From: Chloroflexi bacterium RBG_16_70_13
GTDB taxonomy: Bacteria > Chloroflexota > Limnocylindria > Limnocylindrales > CSP1-4
Assembly: GCA_001795245.1 (NCBI GenBank)
Contig: MGOD01000100.1
Location: forward strand, 148 to 10,230
Reading direction: 5' to 3'
DNA: 10,083 nt
The position numbers were made by a program, and so were the translations under genes. This document shows, piece by piece, positions 1-5,667 of the stretch (position 1 is its first letter; each line of letters begins with the position of its first letter). The notes under the pieces are model-generated. The model was given only the letters and a program-made list of their open reading frames with translations, had not been told where the DNA came from and made no database searches.

Positions 1-254
1 ATTCTTGCGCCGCGCCGAGCCAGACGTCGCAGCGCGTCTCGTCAAGCACGAATCGTGGACCGGGAGTCTTGGCCAGCAGTGGCACGGAAGCGGCCAGGCT
101 ACGTGGGGCGTCGCCGTAGCCCCTCGGTTGCACCCCTCGCGACCCCGCGCGTACCATCGGCCGCGATGATCCACCCGCCCCGCCGGGCTCCCCGGGCGCG
201 CCACGACGCCGCCGGCGCGGGTCACTCCCCGACGCTTCCGGAGATCGCCTGACC
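1..254. other. Upstream flank of lpdA; no confident gene
   Basis: No convincing gene is visible here. The plus strand has frames open from the left edge, one ending in TGA at 167-169, but the translations are Arg/Pro/Ser-rich and unrecognised. The minus strand has a frame open from an ATG at 157 (or a GTG at 85) to the left edge, containing residues such as PRFVLDETRCDVWLG. The edge-proximal codons of that frame end mostly in G/C while those near the ATG do not, so it could be the 5' end of a divergent gene whose body lies outside. If so, this stretch would hold two divergent promoters. I cannot name a clear -10/-35 pair for lpdA; a GGAG at 240-243, 11 bases before the lpdA ATG, is a plausible ribosome binding site. 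Confidence 0.3.
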
Positions 255-1694
255 ATGGCCGTCGGCTCCTCCAACGACTTCGATCTCGTCGTCCTCGGCG
301 CCGGCACGGGCGGCTACTCCGCGGCCTTTCGCGCCGCCCAGCTCGGGCTCAAGGTCGCCCTCGTCGACGAGGACAAGATCGGCGGCACGTGCCTCCATCG
401 CGGCTGCATCCCGACCAAGGCGCTCCTCGAATCGGCCGCCTTCACCGAGCGCATCCGGCATGCGAAGGACTTCGGCATCGAGGCCGGCGACCCCGTCGTC
501 GACTACGCCCGGATGGCCGCCCGGCGCGACCAGGTCGTGAAGCGGATGTGGACCGGCCTGAAGACCCTCGTCGACAAGAACAAGGTCACCTGGATCGCCG
601 GTCGGGGCCACCTCGACGGCCCGACGACCGTCCGGGTCCAGATGCACGGCGAGGACGGCACGCCCGGCGCCGGCGGCGAGCGGGTCCTCAGGGGCACGGA
701 CGTCATCCTCGCCACGGGCTCGCGGGTCAAGTCGCTGCCCGGCCTCAACCCCGATGGGAATCGGATCGTGACCTCCGACGAGGTCCTCCTCGCCGACAGC
801 CTGCCGAAGGATGTCATCGTCGTGGGCGCCGGCGCCGTGGGCGTCGAGTTCGCCTCGATGTACCACGACCTCGGGGTGGCCGTGACGCTTCTGGAGTATC
901 TCCCGGCCGTCGTGCCCGCCGAGGACCGCGAGGTCAGCCAGCTCGTCGAGCGGAGCTTCACCCGCCGCGGCATGACGGTCATGACGAACGCCCGCTTCGA
1001 TGTCAAGTCGGTCAAGGCCGGCAAGGACGGCGTCAAGCTGACCGTCGGCCCCGAGGGCAAGGAGGCGGCCGAGATCTCCGCCGAGCTCCTCCTCGTAGCC
1101 ACCGGCCGGGCACCCAACGTCGAGAACGTCGGCCTCGAGACGACGAAGGCAGAGCTCGACAAGGGCTTCGTCAAGGTCGACGGCCGGATGCGGACCCGGG
1201 AGCCGCATCTCTACGCCATCGGCGACATCGTCGGCGGGCTCCTCCTTGCCCATACCGCCGCCCATGAGGGGATCGTGGCGGCCCACGTGATCGCCGGGGA
1301 CAAGGACGTACATCCGATCGACTACGTCGAGCAGCCACGGGCGACCTACTGCCGCCCCGAGATCGCCTCGGTCGGCCTGACCGAGCAGCAGTGCCAGGAG
1401 CGGGGCATCCCGTACAAGGTCGGCAAGGTGCCCTTCCAGGCGATCGCCAAGGCCATCATCGGCGGCGAATACGAGGGCTTCGCCAAGGTCATCGGGCACA
1501 AGGAGACCGACGACACGCTCGGCATCCACCTCGTCGGGCCGCACGCCACCGACCTCGTCGCCGAGGCCTCGCTTGCCTTCCAGCTCGACGCGACCCCCTG
1601 GGAGATCGGCGGGGCGACCCATGCGCACCCGACGCTTGCCGAGATCGTCGGCGAGGCGGCCATGGCCGTCGACGGCCGGTCGATCAACTTCTGA
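255..1694 (+). CDS. lpdA: Dihydrolipoyl dehydrogenase (E3)
   Basis: This is the E3 flavoprotein of 2-oxo acid dehydrogenase complexes. It reoxidises the dihydrolipoyl arm of E2 through an FAD/disulfide relay and reduces NAD+ in the cytoplasm. The 479-residue length is normal for the family. The FAD-binding Rossmann motif is at G15-x-G17-x-x-G20. The redox-active disulfide is C46/C51 in GGTCLHRGC, and the second NAD-binding motif is G191-x-G193-x-x-G196. The second FAD segment (LYAIGDI) is present, and the C-terminal dimer domain carries the catalytic HPT His458 with partner Glu463. The ATG at 255 places the N-terminal strand directly before the FAD motif and has GGAG at 240-243. It is the first gene of the cluster, 23 bases ahead of E1 alpha, so it probably serves this complex, though E3 can be shared among several. 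A mercuric or glutathione reductase is disfavoured by the CLHRGC motif and the company of E1 and E2. Confidence 0.96.
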   Translation: MAVGSSNDFDLVVLGAGTGGYSAAFRAAQLGLKVALVDEDKIGGTCLHRGCIPTKALLESAAFTERIRHAKDFGIEAGDPVVDYARMAARRDQVVKRMWTGLKTLVDKNKVTWIAGRGHLDGPTTVRVQMHGEDGTPGAGGERVLRGTDVILATGSRVKSLPGLNPDGNRIVTSDEVLLADSLPKDVIVVGAGAVGVEFASMYHDLGVAVTLLEYLPAVVPAEDREVSQLVERSFTRRGMTVMTNARFDVKSVKAGKDGVKLTVGPEGKEAAEISAELLLVATGRAPNVENVGLETTKAELDKGFVKVDGRMRTREPHLYAIGDIVGGLLLAHTAAHEGIVAAHVIAGDKDVHPIDYVEQPRATYCRPEIASVGLTEQQCQERGIPYKVGKVPFQAIAKAIIGGEYEGFAKVIGHKETDDTLGIHLVGPHATDLVAEASLAFQLDATPWEIGGATHAHPTLAEIVGEAAMAVDGRSINF

Positions 1695-1717
1695 GCCCCC
1701 ACGGCGGGCGACGATCG

Positions 1718-2827
1718 ATGGCGGTGTCCCGGAAGAGCCAGACGGCCCTTGCGCAGTCGGTCGGCCTGACCGACGTCGACCTCCTGGCGATGTTCAGGAC
1801 GGTTGCCCTCGCCCGGGCCGTCGACGAGCGGATGTGGATCCTCAACCGGGCCGGCCGGATCCCGTTCGTCATCTCAGGGCAGGGCCACGAGGGTGCCCAG
1901 GTCGGAATCGCCTGGCCCCTGGAGCGCAGGAAGGACTTCATCGCCCCGTTCTACCGCTCGATCGCGACCTGCCTCGCCTTCGGGATGACGGCCCAGGACA
2001 TCCTCATGGCCCAGTACGCCAAGGCCACCGATCCGTCGTCCGGGGGTCGGCAGATGCCCGGCCACTACGGCAACGCGGAAAACAACCTCCTGTCCCTCTC
2101 GTCGCCGGTCGCGACCCAGATGCTCCACGCGGTGGGGATCGCGCTGGCGGCGAAGATCCGGGGGTCGGGCCAGGTCGCCCTGACCACGATGGGCGAGGGC
2201 AGCTCCAATCAGGGCGACGTCCACGAGGGCCTGAACTTCGCGGCCATCCACCACCTGCCGTTCATCCTCGTCATCGAGAACAATGGCTACGCGATCAGTG
2301 TCCCCGCCGCCCGCCAGCTCGCGACCCCGAACGTGGCCGACCGGGCGTCCGGGTACGGGATCCCCGGCGTCGTCGTGGACGGGTCCGACGTCCTGGCCTG
2401 CTACCGCGCCTCGAAGGAGGCCGTGGACCGGGCCAGGCGCGGTGATGGGCCCACGCTCATCGAGGCCAAGGTCATCCGCCTGACCGCTCATTCGTCCGAC
2501 GACCAGCAGACGAAGTACCGGCCCGAGCAGGAGCTCGCCGAGCTCCGGTCGCACGACGCGCTGCCGCGCTTCCGCGACGAGCTCCACGCGGCGGGCGTCC
2601 TCGACGACGAGGCCGAGGCCCGGATCACGGCCGAGATCAAGGCCGAGGTCAACGCCGCCACGGATCACGCCGAGGCCGAGCCGGACCCGGACCCGTCCAC
2701 GGCGATGCACTGGGTCTTCGCCGAGGACTGGCCATCCGAGACGCCGCCGGCCTGGGGCTTCGGCGGCGGCCATGGCCTGGCCGGCCACGAGGGCGACGCG
2801 TCCGCCGCCGAGGGCGCGAGCGACTGA
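1718..2827 (+). CDS. bkdAA: 2-oxo acid dehydrogenase E1 component, alpha subunit (branched-chain type)
   Basis: This is the alpha subunit of the thiamine-diphosphate-dependent E1 decarboxylase, which acts as an alpha2beta2 tetramer with the next gene product. The ThDP/Mg motif runs from G159-E160-G161 to N188-N189 (GEGSSNQGD ... ENNGYAIS), the usual spacing of about 30 residues. Branched-chain-type signatures are GRQMPGHYG, the SLSSPVATQ segment and the loop with H258-S-S-D-D. These resemble Bacillus BfmBAA/BkdAA more than pyruvate dehydrogenase; this comes from remembered family sequences, not an alignment. The ATG at 1718 is chosen because an upstream start would run deep into lpdA. The protein is 369 residues, longer than the usual roughly 330, because of a Gly/Ala/Glu-rich tail of about 30 residues after WVFAEDW. 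It overlaps the E1 beta start by one base (TGATG), implying coupled translation. True substrate range (branched-chain, pyruvate or acetoin) cannot be read from sequence alone. Confidence 0.93.
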   Translation: MAVSRKSQTALAQSVGLTDVDLLAMFRTVALARAVDERMWILNRAGRIPFVISGQGHEGAQVGIAWPLERRKDFIAPFYRSIATCLAFGMTAQDILMAQYAKATDPSSGGRQMPGHYGNAENNLLSLSSPVATQMLHAVGIALAAKIRGSGQVALTTMGEGSSNQGDVHEGLNFAAIHHLPFILVIENNGYAISVPAARQLATPNVADRASGYGIPGVVVDGSDVLACYRASKEAVDRARRGDGPTLIEAKVIRLTAHSSDDQQTKYRPEQELAELRSHDALPRFRDELHAAGVLDDEAEARITAEIKAEVNAATDHAEAEPDPDPSTAMHWVFAEDWPSETPPAWGFGGGHGLAGHEGDASAAEGASD

Positions 2828-3810
2828 TGGCCCTCAAGACGTTCATCGAGGCCATCCGCGAGACGCTCGCCGAGGAGATGCGGCGGGATTCGTCGGTCAT
2901 CGTCCTGGGCGAGGACGTCGGGGTGAAGGGCGGCGTCTTCCTCGCCACGGACGGGCTGTGGGCCGAGTTCGGCGACGATCGCGTCATCGACACCCCGCTC
3001 TCGGAATCGATGATCGTCGGGACCTCGATCGGGGCAGCCGTGAACGGCCTCCGGCCGGTGGCCGAGATCCAGTTCGCCGACTTCATCTTCCCGGCCTTCA
3101 ACCAGATCCTGTCCGAGGCCGCACGGATGCGCTACCGCTCGAACAACGGCTTCGGTGTGCCGATGACGATCCGCGCTCCCTACGGCGGCGGAGTCCACGG
3201 CGCGCTCTATCACAGCCAGTCGGTGGAAGCGTTCTTCACCCACATCCCGGGGCTGAAGGTCGTGATTCCGTCGACGCCGTACGACGCCAAGGGACTCTTG
3301 CGCTCGTCCATCCGCGACGACGACCCGGTCCTCTTCTTCGAGCACAAGAAGATGTACCGGTCCGTCCGGGGGGACGTGCCGGACACGGAGTACGTGGTGC
3401 CCCTGGGTCGCGCGGCGATCACCCATCCGGGGACGCAGATCACGGTCGTGGCCTACGGGTTGATGGCCCATTACGCGCTGGAGGCGGCCGACGTCGTGGC
3501 CGACGAGGGGATCAGCGTCGAGGTCGTCGACCTCCGGACGCTCCGCCCGATCGACAAGGAGACGCTCCTGACCTCCGTCCGCAGGACCGGCAAGTGCCTC
3601 GTCGTCTACGAGGACAACCGGTTCGGCGGCTACGGGGCGGAGGTCGCCGCGATCGTGGCCGAAGAGGCCTTCGACTACCTCGACGGGCCGGTCACCCGGA
3701 TCGCTGGCCCGGACGTGCCCGGTGTGCCCTACAACCACGTCCTCGAGGACTGGTTCATGGTCAACCCCGAGAAGCTCGCCGACGGCATCCGGAAGCTCGC
3801 CGCGTACTGA
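2827..3810 (+). CDS. bkdAB: 2-oxo acid dehydrogenase E1 component, beta subunit (branched-chain type)
   Basis: This is the beta subunit of E1, a transketolase-like pyrimidine-binding and C-terminal domain protein that completes the ThDP site with the alpha subunit. The 327 residues match the family length. The N-terminal LGEDVGVKGGVF segment is highly characteristic. E60 in DTPLSES is the glutamate expected to contact the ThDP aminopyrimidine, and H129 in HGALYHSQS is the expected active-site histidine. Downstream markers PSTPYDAKGLL, DPVLFFEHK and the C-terminal VVDLRTLRPID all fit, as does the ending GPDVPGVPYN with FMVNPEK. The sequence is strikingly similar to remembered Bacillus BfmBAB. 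The ATG overlaps the alpha subunit stop codon. It is followed after 3 bases by a small DUF-like gene rather than by E2, which is unusual for this operon type. Confidence 0.94.
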   Translation: MALKTFIEAIRETLAEEMRRDSSVIVLGEDVGVKGGVFLATDGLWAEFGDDRVIDTPLSESMIVGTSIGAAVNGLRPVAEIQFADFIFPAFNQILSEAARMRYRSNNGFGVPMTIRAPYGGGVHGALYHSQSVEAFFTHIPGLKVVIPSTPYDAKGLLRSSIRDDDPVLFFEHKKMYRSVRGDVPDTEYVVPLGRAAITHPGTQITVVAYGLMAHYALEAADVVADEGISVEVVDLRTLRPIDKETLLTSVRRTGKCLVVYEDNRFGGYGAEVAAIVAEEAFDYLDGPVTRIAGPDVPGVPYNHVLEDWFMVNPEKLADGIRKLAAY

Positions 3811-3813
3811 CCG

Positions 3814-4155
3814 ATGGGCGATCTCGTCGCAGTCGAGAAGCGGCTGCGGTCGATCCTGGAGCAGTACCGCGGACGGCTCGAGGAAGGCACGATCTACGGT
3901 ATCCCGATGCTCCGCCGGCCCGGGGCGAAGGCCCACGACTGGTTCGCGGGCGTCCAGCCGGCCGATGGCTACGTGAAGCTCAACTTCCTCCCGATGCACG
4001 GCCACCCGGAGCTGCTCGAGGGGATCTCGCCGGCGCTCCGGCGACACAAGACCGGGGCCTCGGTGTTCCGGTTCGCCGACGTTGACGAGGCACTCTTCGC
4101 CGAGATCGAGGTCCTGCTCGCTCGCGGCTTCGACGTGTACGTGGGCGGAAGTTGA
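3814..4155 (+). CDS. Small conserved protein, DUF1801-like, paralogue 1
   Basis: This is a 113-residue protein of unknown function. It starts 3 bases after the E1 beta stop and its own stop lies 1 base before the next gene, so it is almost certainly cotranscribed and translationally coupled. It begins with a helix-like segment (VEKRLRSILEQYRGRL), continues through IPMLRRPG and a YVKLNFLPMHGHPELLEGIS segment, and ends with DVDEALFAEIEVLLARGF. The overall pattern resembles small alpha/beta proteins annotated as DUF1801, but I hold that family call loosely. It lines up along its length with the next product (VExRLRxILExYR, PEL, DxxLFAE), showing an old tandem duplication. No signal peptide, membrane segment or catalytic motif is seen. 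A role connected to the dehydrogenase is suggested only by position. Confidence 0.82.
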   Translation: MGDLVAVEKRLRSILEQYRGRLEEGTIYGIPMLRRPGAKAHDWFAGVQPADGYVKLNFLPMHGHPELLEGISPALRRHKTGASVFRFADVDEALFAEIEVLLARGFDVYVGGS

Positions 4156-4156
4156 C

Positions 4157-4540
4157 GTGGCGGACTTCCAGGCCGTCGAGGCGCGCCTTCGCCGGATCCT
4201 CGAGCCGTACCGCGAGCAGCTGTCGCTGACGAAGGAGGGCCCCGAGGGCATGGTCCTCGAACTGCCCGGCTACGAGGGCAGGCCGTGGGGCTACGTGGCT
4301 GGCACCCGGATCGGCAAGAGCTACGTCAGCTTCCACCTCATGAGCGTCTACACCGACCCGGAGCTCATGGCATCGATGTCGGCCGGACTTCGCCGTCGGA
4401 TGCAAGGCAAGTCCTGCTTCAACTTCACGAAGGTCGACGAGCCGCTGTTCGCCGAGCTCGAGAAGGTCACCGCGAAGGGCATCGCCCGCCATCCCGAGAT
4501 GGTCGCCGCCGCCCTCGCCGCGAGCCCGAAGCGCCGCTGA
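4157..4540 (+). CDS. Small conserved protein, DUF1801-like, paralogue 2
   Basis: This is a 127-residue protein of unknown function, paralogous to the preceding gene. The start chosen is GTG at 4157, one base after the previous stop, because it restores the alignment (MADFQAVEARLRRILEPYR against VAVEKRLRSILEQYR). An in-frame ATG at 4082 would overlap the neighbour by 74 bases and add residues with no counterpart. Typical segments are GYEGRPWGYVAG, KSYVSFHLMSVYTDPEL, RRRMQGKSCFNF and DEPLFAELEKVTAKGI. The GKSCFNF plus DExLFAEL combination recalls a widespread small family often labelled DUF1801, which is a tentative assignment. It has a short basic C-terminal tail (ASPKRR). It is the last gene of the first plus-strand run before the repeat-rich convergent gap. 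No enzymatic residues can be named. Confidence 0.82.
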   Translation: MADFQAVEARLRRILEPYREQLSLTKEGPEGMVLELPGYEGRPWGYVAGTRIGKSYVSFHLMSVYTDPELMASMSAGLRRRMQGKSCFNFTKVDEPLFAELEKVTAKGIARHPEMVAAALAASPKRR

Positions 4541-4557
4541 CGTCGGCGCGCTTCACC

Positions 4558-4622
4558 GGCGGCCCACTTCGCCGGCCCGCCGGGTCTGTTGGCCGCCCAC
4601 TTCGCCGGCCCGCCGGGTCTGT
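4558..4622. repeat. 33-bp tandem repeat, two copies
   Basis: Two near-identical units follow each other with a period of 33 bases. The 28-base blocks 4562-4589 and 4595-4622 are identical, and the match extends left with one mismatch to 4558 and 4591. The unit includes CCCACTTCGCCGG then CCCGCCGGGTCTGT. It starts 18 bases after a gene stop. A more degenerate partial copy may precede it (CGCTTCACCGGCGG). The units are rich in short GGC/GCC inverted segments. Confidence 0.85.
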
Positions 4623-4632
4623 CCGCGGCCCG

Positions 4633-4654
4633 TCACCTACGATCCCGGATCGTG
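4633..4654 (+). repeat. Near-palindromic repeat element, copy 1
   Basis: A 22-base element (TCACCT followed by ACGATCC-C-GGATCGT and G) has a perfect 7-bp inverted repeat around one central base. An identical 22-base copy lies exactly 50 bases downstream at 4683. It resembles extragenic palindromic (REP-like) elements or a dyad operator; sequence alone does not separate these. Confidence 0.8.
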
Positions 4655-4672
4655 CAAACGACCCGCAGCGCT

Positions 4673-4702
4673 CGATCCGGGTTCACCTACGATCCCGGAT
4701 CG
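4673..4702. repeat. 9-bp inverted repeat (hairpin) overlapping copy 2
   Basis: CGATCCGGG at 4673-4681 and CCCGGATCG at 4694-4702 are perfect inverted complements separated by a 12-base loop. The hairpin overlaps the repeat element at 4683, so the right arm could pair with either the upstream arm or the element's own left half. No T-run follows, so this is not a standard intrinsic terminator. Confidence 0.65.
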
Positions 4703-4707
4703 TGGTA
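4683..4707 (+). repeat. Near-palindromic repeat element, copy 2
   Basis: The first 22 bases are identical to copy 1. Together with the following GTA, this copy also matches the reverse complement of copy 3 over 25 bases, with mismatches only in the centre. Confidence 0.8.
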
Positions 4708-4819
4708 TCTCGCCGGACGGCCTCAGACGACGGTGCCGGCCCCTCGCCCCCTGTGTATCCACGCTCAGAGTCGCCGCCGGGCGGTCGGCGGATCCGCTTG
4801 CGGCTGACAGGGCGCTGCC

Positions 4820-4844
4820 TACCACGATCCCCGGTCGTAGGTGA
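4820..4844 (-). repeat. Near-palindromic repeat element, copy 3 (inverted)
   Basis: Read on the minus strand this matches copy 2 over 25 bases, with three mismatches confined to the centre: CCGGGG replaces TCCCGG between the conserved arms TCACCTACGA and ATCGTGGTA. Copies 2 and 3 therefore form a long inverted repeat around a 112-base spacer and could form a stem or cruciform. Confidence 0.75.
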
Positions 4845-4892
4845 CGGCGGTAGGAACAGGAGGCTGCCGGGCGAGCCCGTCGGAGACAGGAG

Positions 4893-5504
4893 TCAGGACC
4901 TGACGCCGGTCCCACGTAGCGGGTAGGCGCGGCGCAGGACCTCCTCGTGCCGGCGGACGCGTCGTCGCGGCGTTGAGAGATCTGGCAGGACGAGGAGTCG
5001 GGCGACCGCCCGAGGGTTCCAACCGAAACGGTCCCCGACGACGCGCGCGGCGAGGCGAACCTTGGTGTCGTGGCGTCGCAGGGTCTCCTCGACGGACGTC
5101 AGCTCGGTCTTCACTTCGACGATCAGCAAGGTCGCGGTTCCCGGATGCCAGCCGACGAGATCGATCGATCCGGATTCCCGATAGACCGCAAACGTCACTT
5201 CGAGCTCGGTGTGCCAACCGCACCGTTGCAGGAGCCCGGCCGCGCCGCCGACGACGGACGCGTGTCCTTCGTCAAGCAGGCGGTCGAGGTCGCCGCCGCG
5301 CCATCGCAGCCCGACCGCGAGACCGGCGCCAACAGCCCGAGCCAGGGCTCGGAGGGTGTCGACCTGCATTCGGCCGATCAGCCCGCGCTCGGCGAGCGAG
5401 ACCTCATGCTGACTGACATCGGCCGCGTCGCCGAGATCCTCCTGACGCCAGTCGCGCCGATGCCGGAGCGCCCGCAGCGCCCGACCGATCCGAACGTCGT
5501 CCAC
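4893..5504 (-). CDS. XRE-type HTH protein with putative PD-(D/E)XK nuclease-like C-terminal domain
   Basis: This is a 203-residue protein of unknown role, read opposite to the dehydrogenase genes. Residues about 4-66 form an XRE/Cro-type DNA-binding domain (IGRALRALRHRRDWRQEDLG, then DVSQHEVSLAERG and a VDTLRALARAVG helix). Residues about 70-175 look like a PD-(D/E)XK fold: E110 and D115 in RESGSID, then a strand LLIVE130-V-K132-TEL giving the ExK pair, with K148 further on. Similar HTH proteins with an IDxxxWHP...VEVKTE pattern occur in high-GC bacteria as uncharacterised regulators, from memory. The GTG at 5504 is chosen because it sits just before the HTH. The only upstream in-frame alternative, GTG 5591, adds 29 codons with few G/C third bases. 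About a fifth of its codons end in A/T, more than in neighbouring genes, suggesting separate ancestry. It may be a regulator, a toxin-like nuclease or a degraded restriction-like protein; cleavage activity is not shown. Confidence 0.8.
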   Translation of the reverse strand: MDDVRIGRALRALRHRRDWRQEDLGDAADVSQHEVSLAERGLIGRMQVDTLRALARAVGAGLAVGLRWRGGDLDRLLDEGHASVVGGAAGLLQRCGWHTELEVTFAVYRESGSIDLVGWHPGTATLLIVEVKTELTSVEETLRRHDTKVRLAARVVGDRFGWNPRAVARLLVLPDLSTPRRRVRRHEEVLRRAYPLRGTGVRS

Positions 5505-5667
5505 GGGCGCAGTCTCGATACCTGCGCTTATCGCTCGATCACCGACGGATGCATGCGCGGTGCTGGCACGGCCACGGCGGATGGGGGACACTAGGCGCCG
5601 CGCGCCGGCGACGACCGCCGCTGCGCAGACGGGATCGGCGTTCCACTCCGTCGAGGAGGTTCCATCC
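5505..5667. promoter_or_regulatory. Divergent intergenic region between HTH gene and E2
   Basis: This 163-base gap separates the divergent starts of the HTH gene (minus) and E2 (plus). E2 cannot be read through from the E1 genes without crossing the inverted gene, so a promoter for E2 is expected here, as is one for the HTH gene. I cannot pick out a convincing -10/-35 pair for either. If the HTH protein autoregulates, its operator would be expected here, but no clear dyad matching the 4633/4683/4820 element was found. The call rests on gene geometry. Confidence 0.4.
5654..5660 (+). promoter_or_regulatory. Strong Shine-Dalgarno site for E2
   Basis: AGGAGGT lies 7 bases before the GTG at 5668. 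It is the strongest ribosome binding site in the window and fixes the E2 start at that GTG, immediately before the lipoyl domain (VAKVTMPQLGES), rather than at an in-frame upstream ATG at 5560. Confidence 0.8.

Larger units (their letters stand above)
4541..4892. other. Repeat-rich convergent intergenic region
   Basis: This 352-base gap lies between the 3' ends of the plus-strand DUF1801-like pair and the minus-strand HTH gene. It holds a 33-bp tandem duplication, three copies of a near-palindromic element and a 9-bp GC-rich hairpin. Open frames across it translate to repetitive Arg/Pro/Gly-rich peptides with no family resemblance, so I call it non-coding. A bidirectional termination role is plausible from the convergent position and secondary structure, but there is no T-tract of the intrinsic terminator kind. 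Confidence 0.7.

Noticed and set aside
222..1628. Minus-strand open frame of 468 codons opposite lpdA
   Set aside because: It is antisense to a complete, motif-perfect dihydrolipoyl dehydrogenase and resembles no protein family.
4558..4844. CRISPR array
   Set aside because: There are only two or three repeat copies, one inverted, with spacers of unequal length and no cas genes nearby.
4285..4926. Plus-strand open frame of 213 codons running through the repeat block
   Set aside because: It overlaps the DUF1801-like gene out of frame, and its product is Arg/Pro/Gly-rich repeat translation.
4893..5504. Toxin-antitoxin pair or complete defence operon
   Set aside because: Only one gene is present in this orientation with no partner gene. 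The DUF1801-like pair is convergent and coupled to E1 beta, so a two-gene system is not supported.
5070..5594. Plus-strand open frame of 174 codons opposite the HTH gene
   Set aside because: The minus strand here encodes a recognisable HTH domain and a conserved EVK-type segment; the plus-strand product has no recognisable features.
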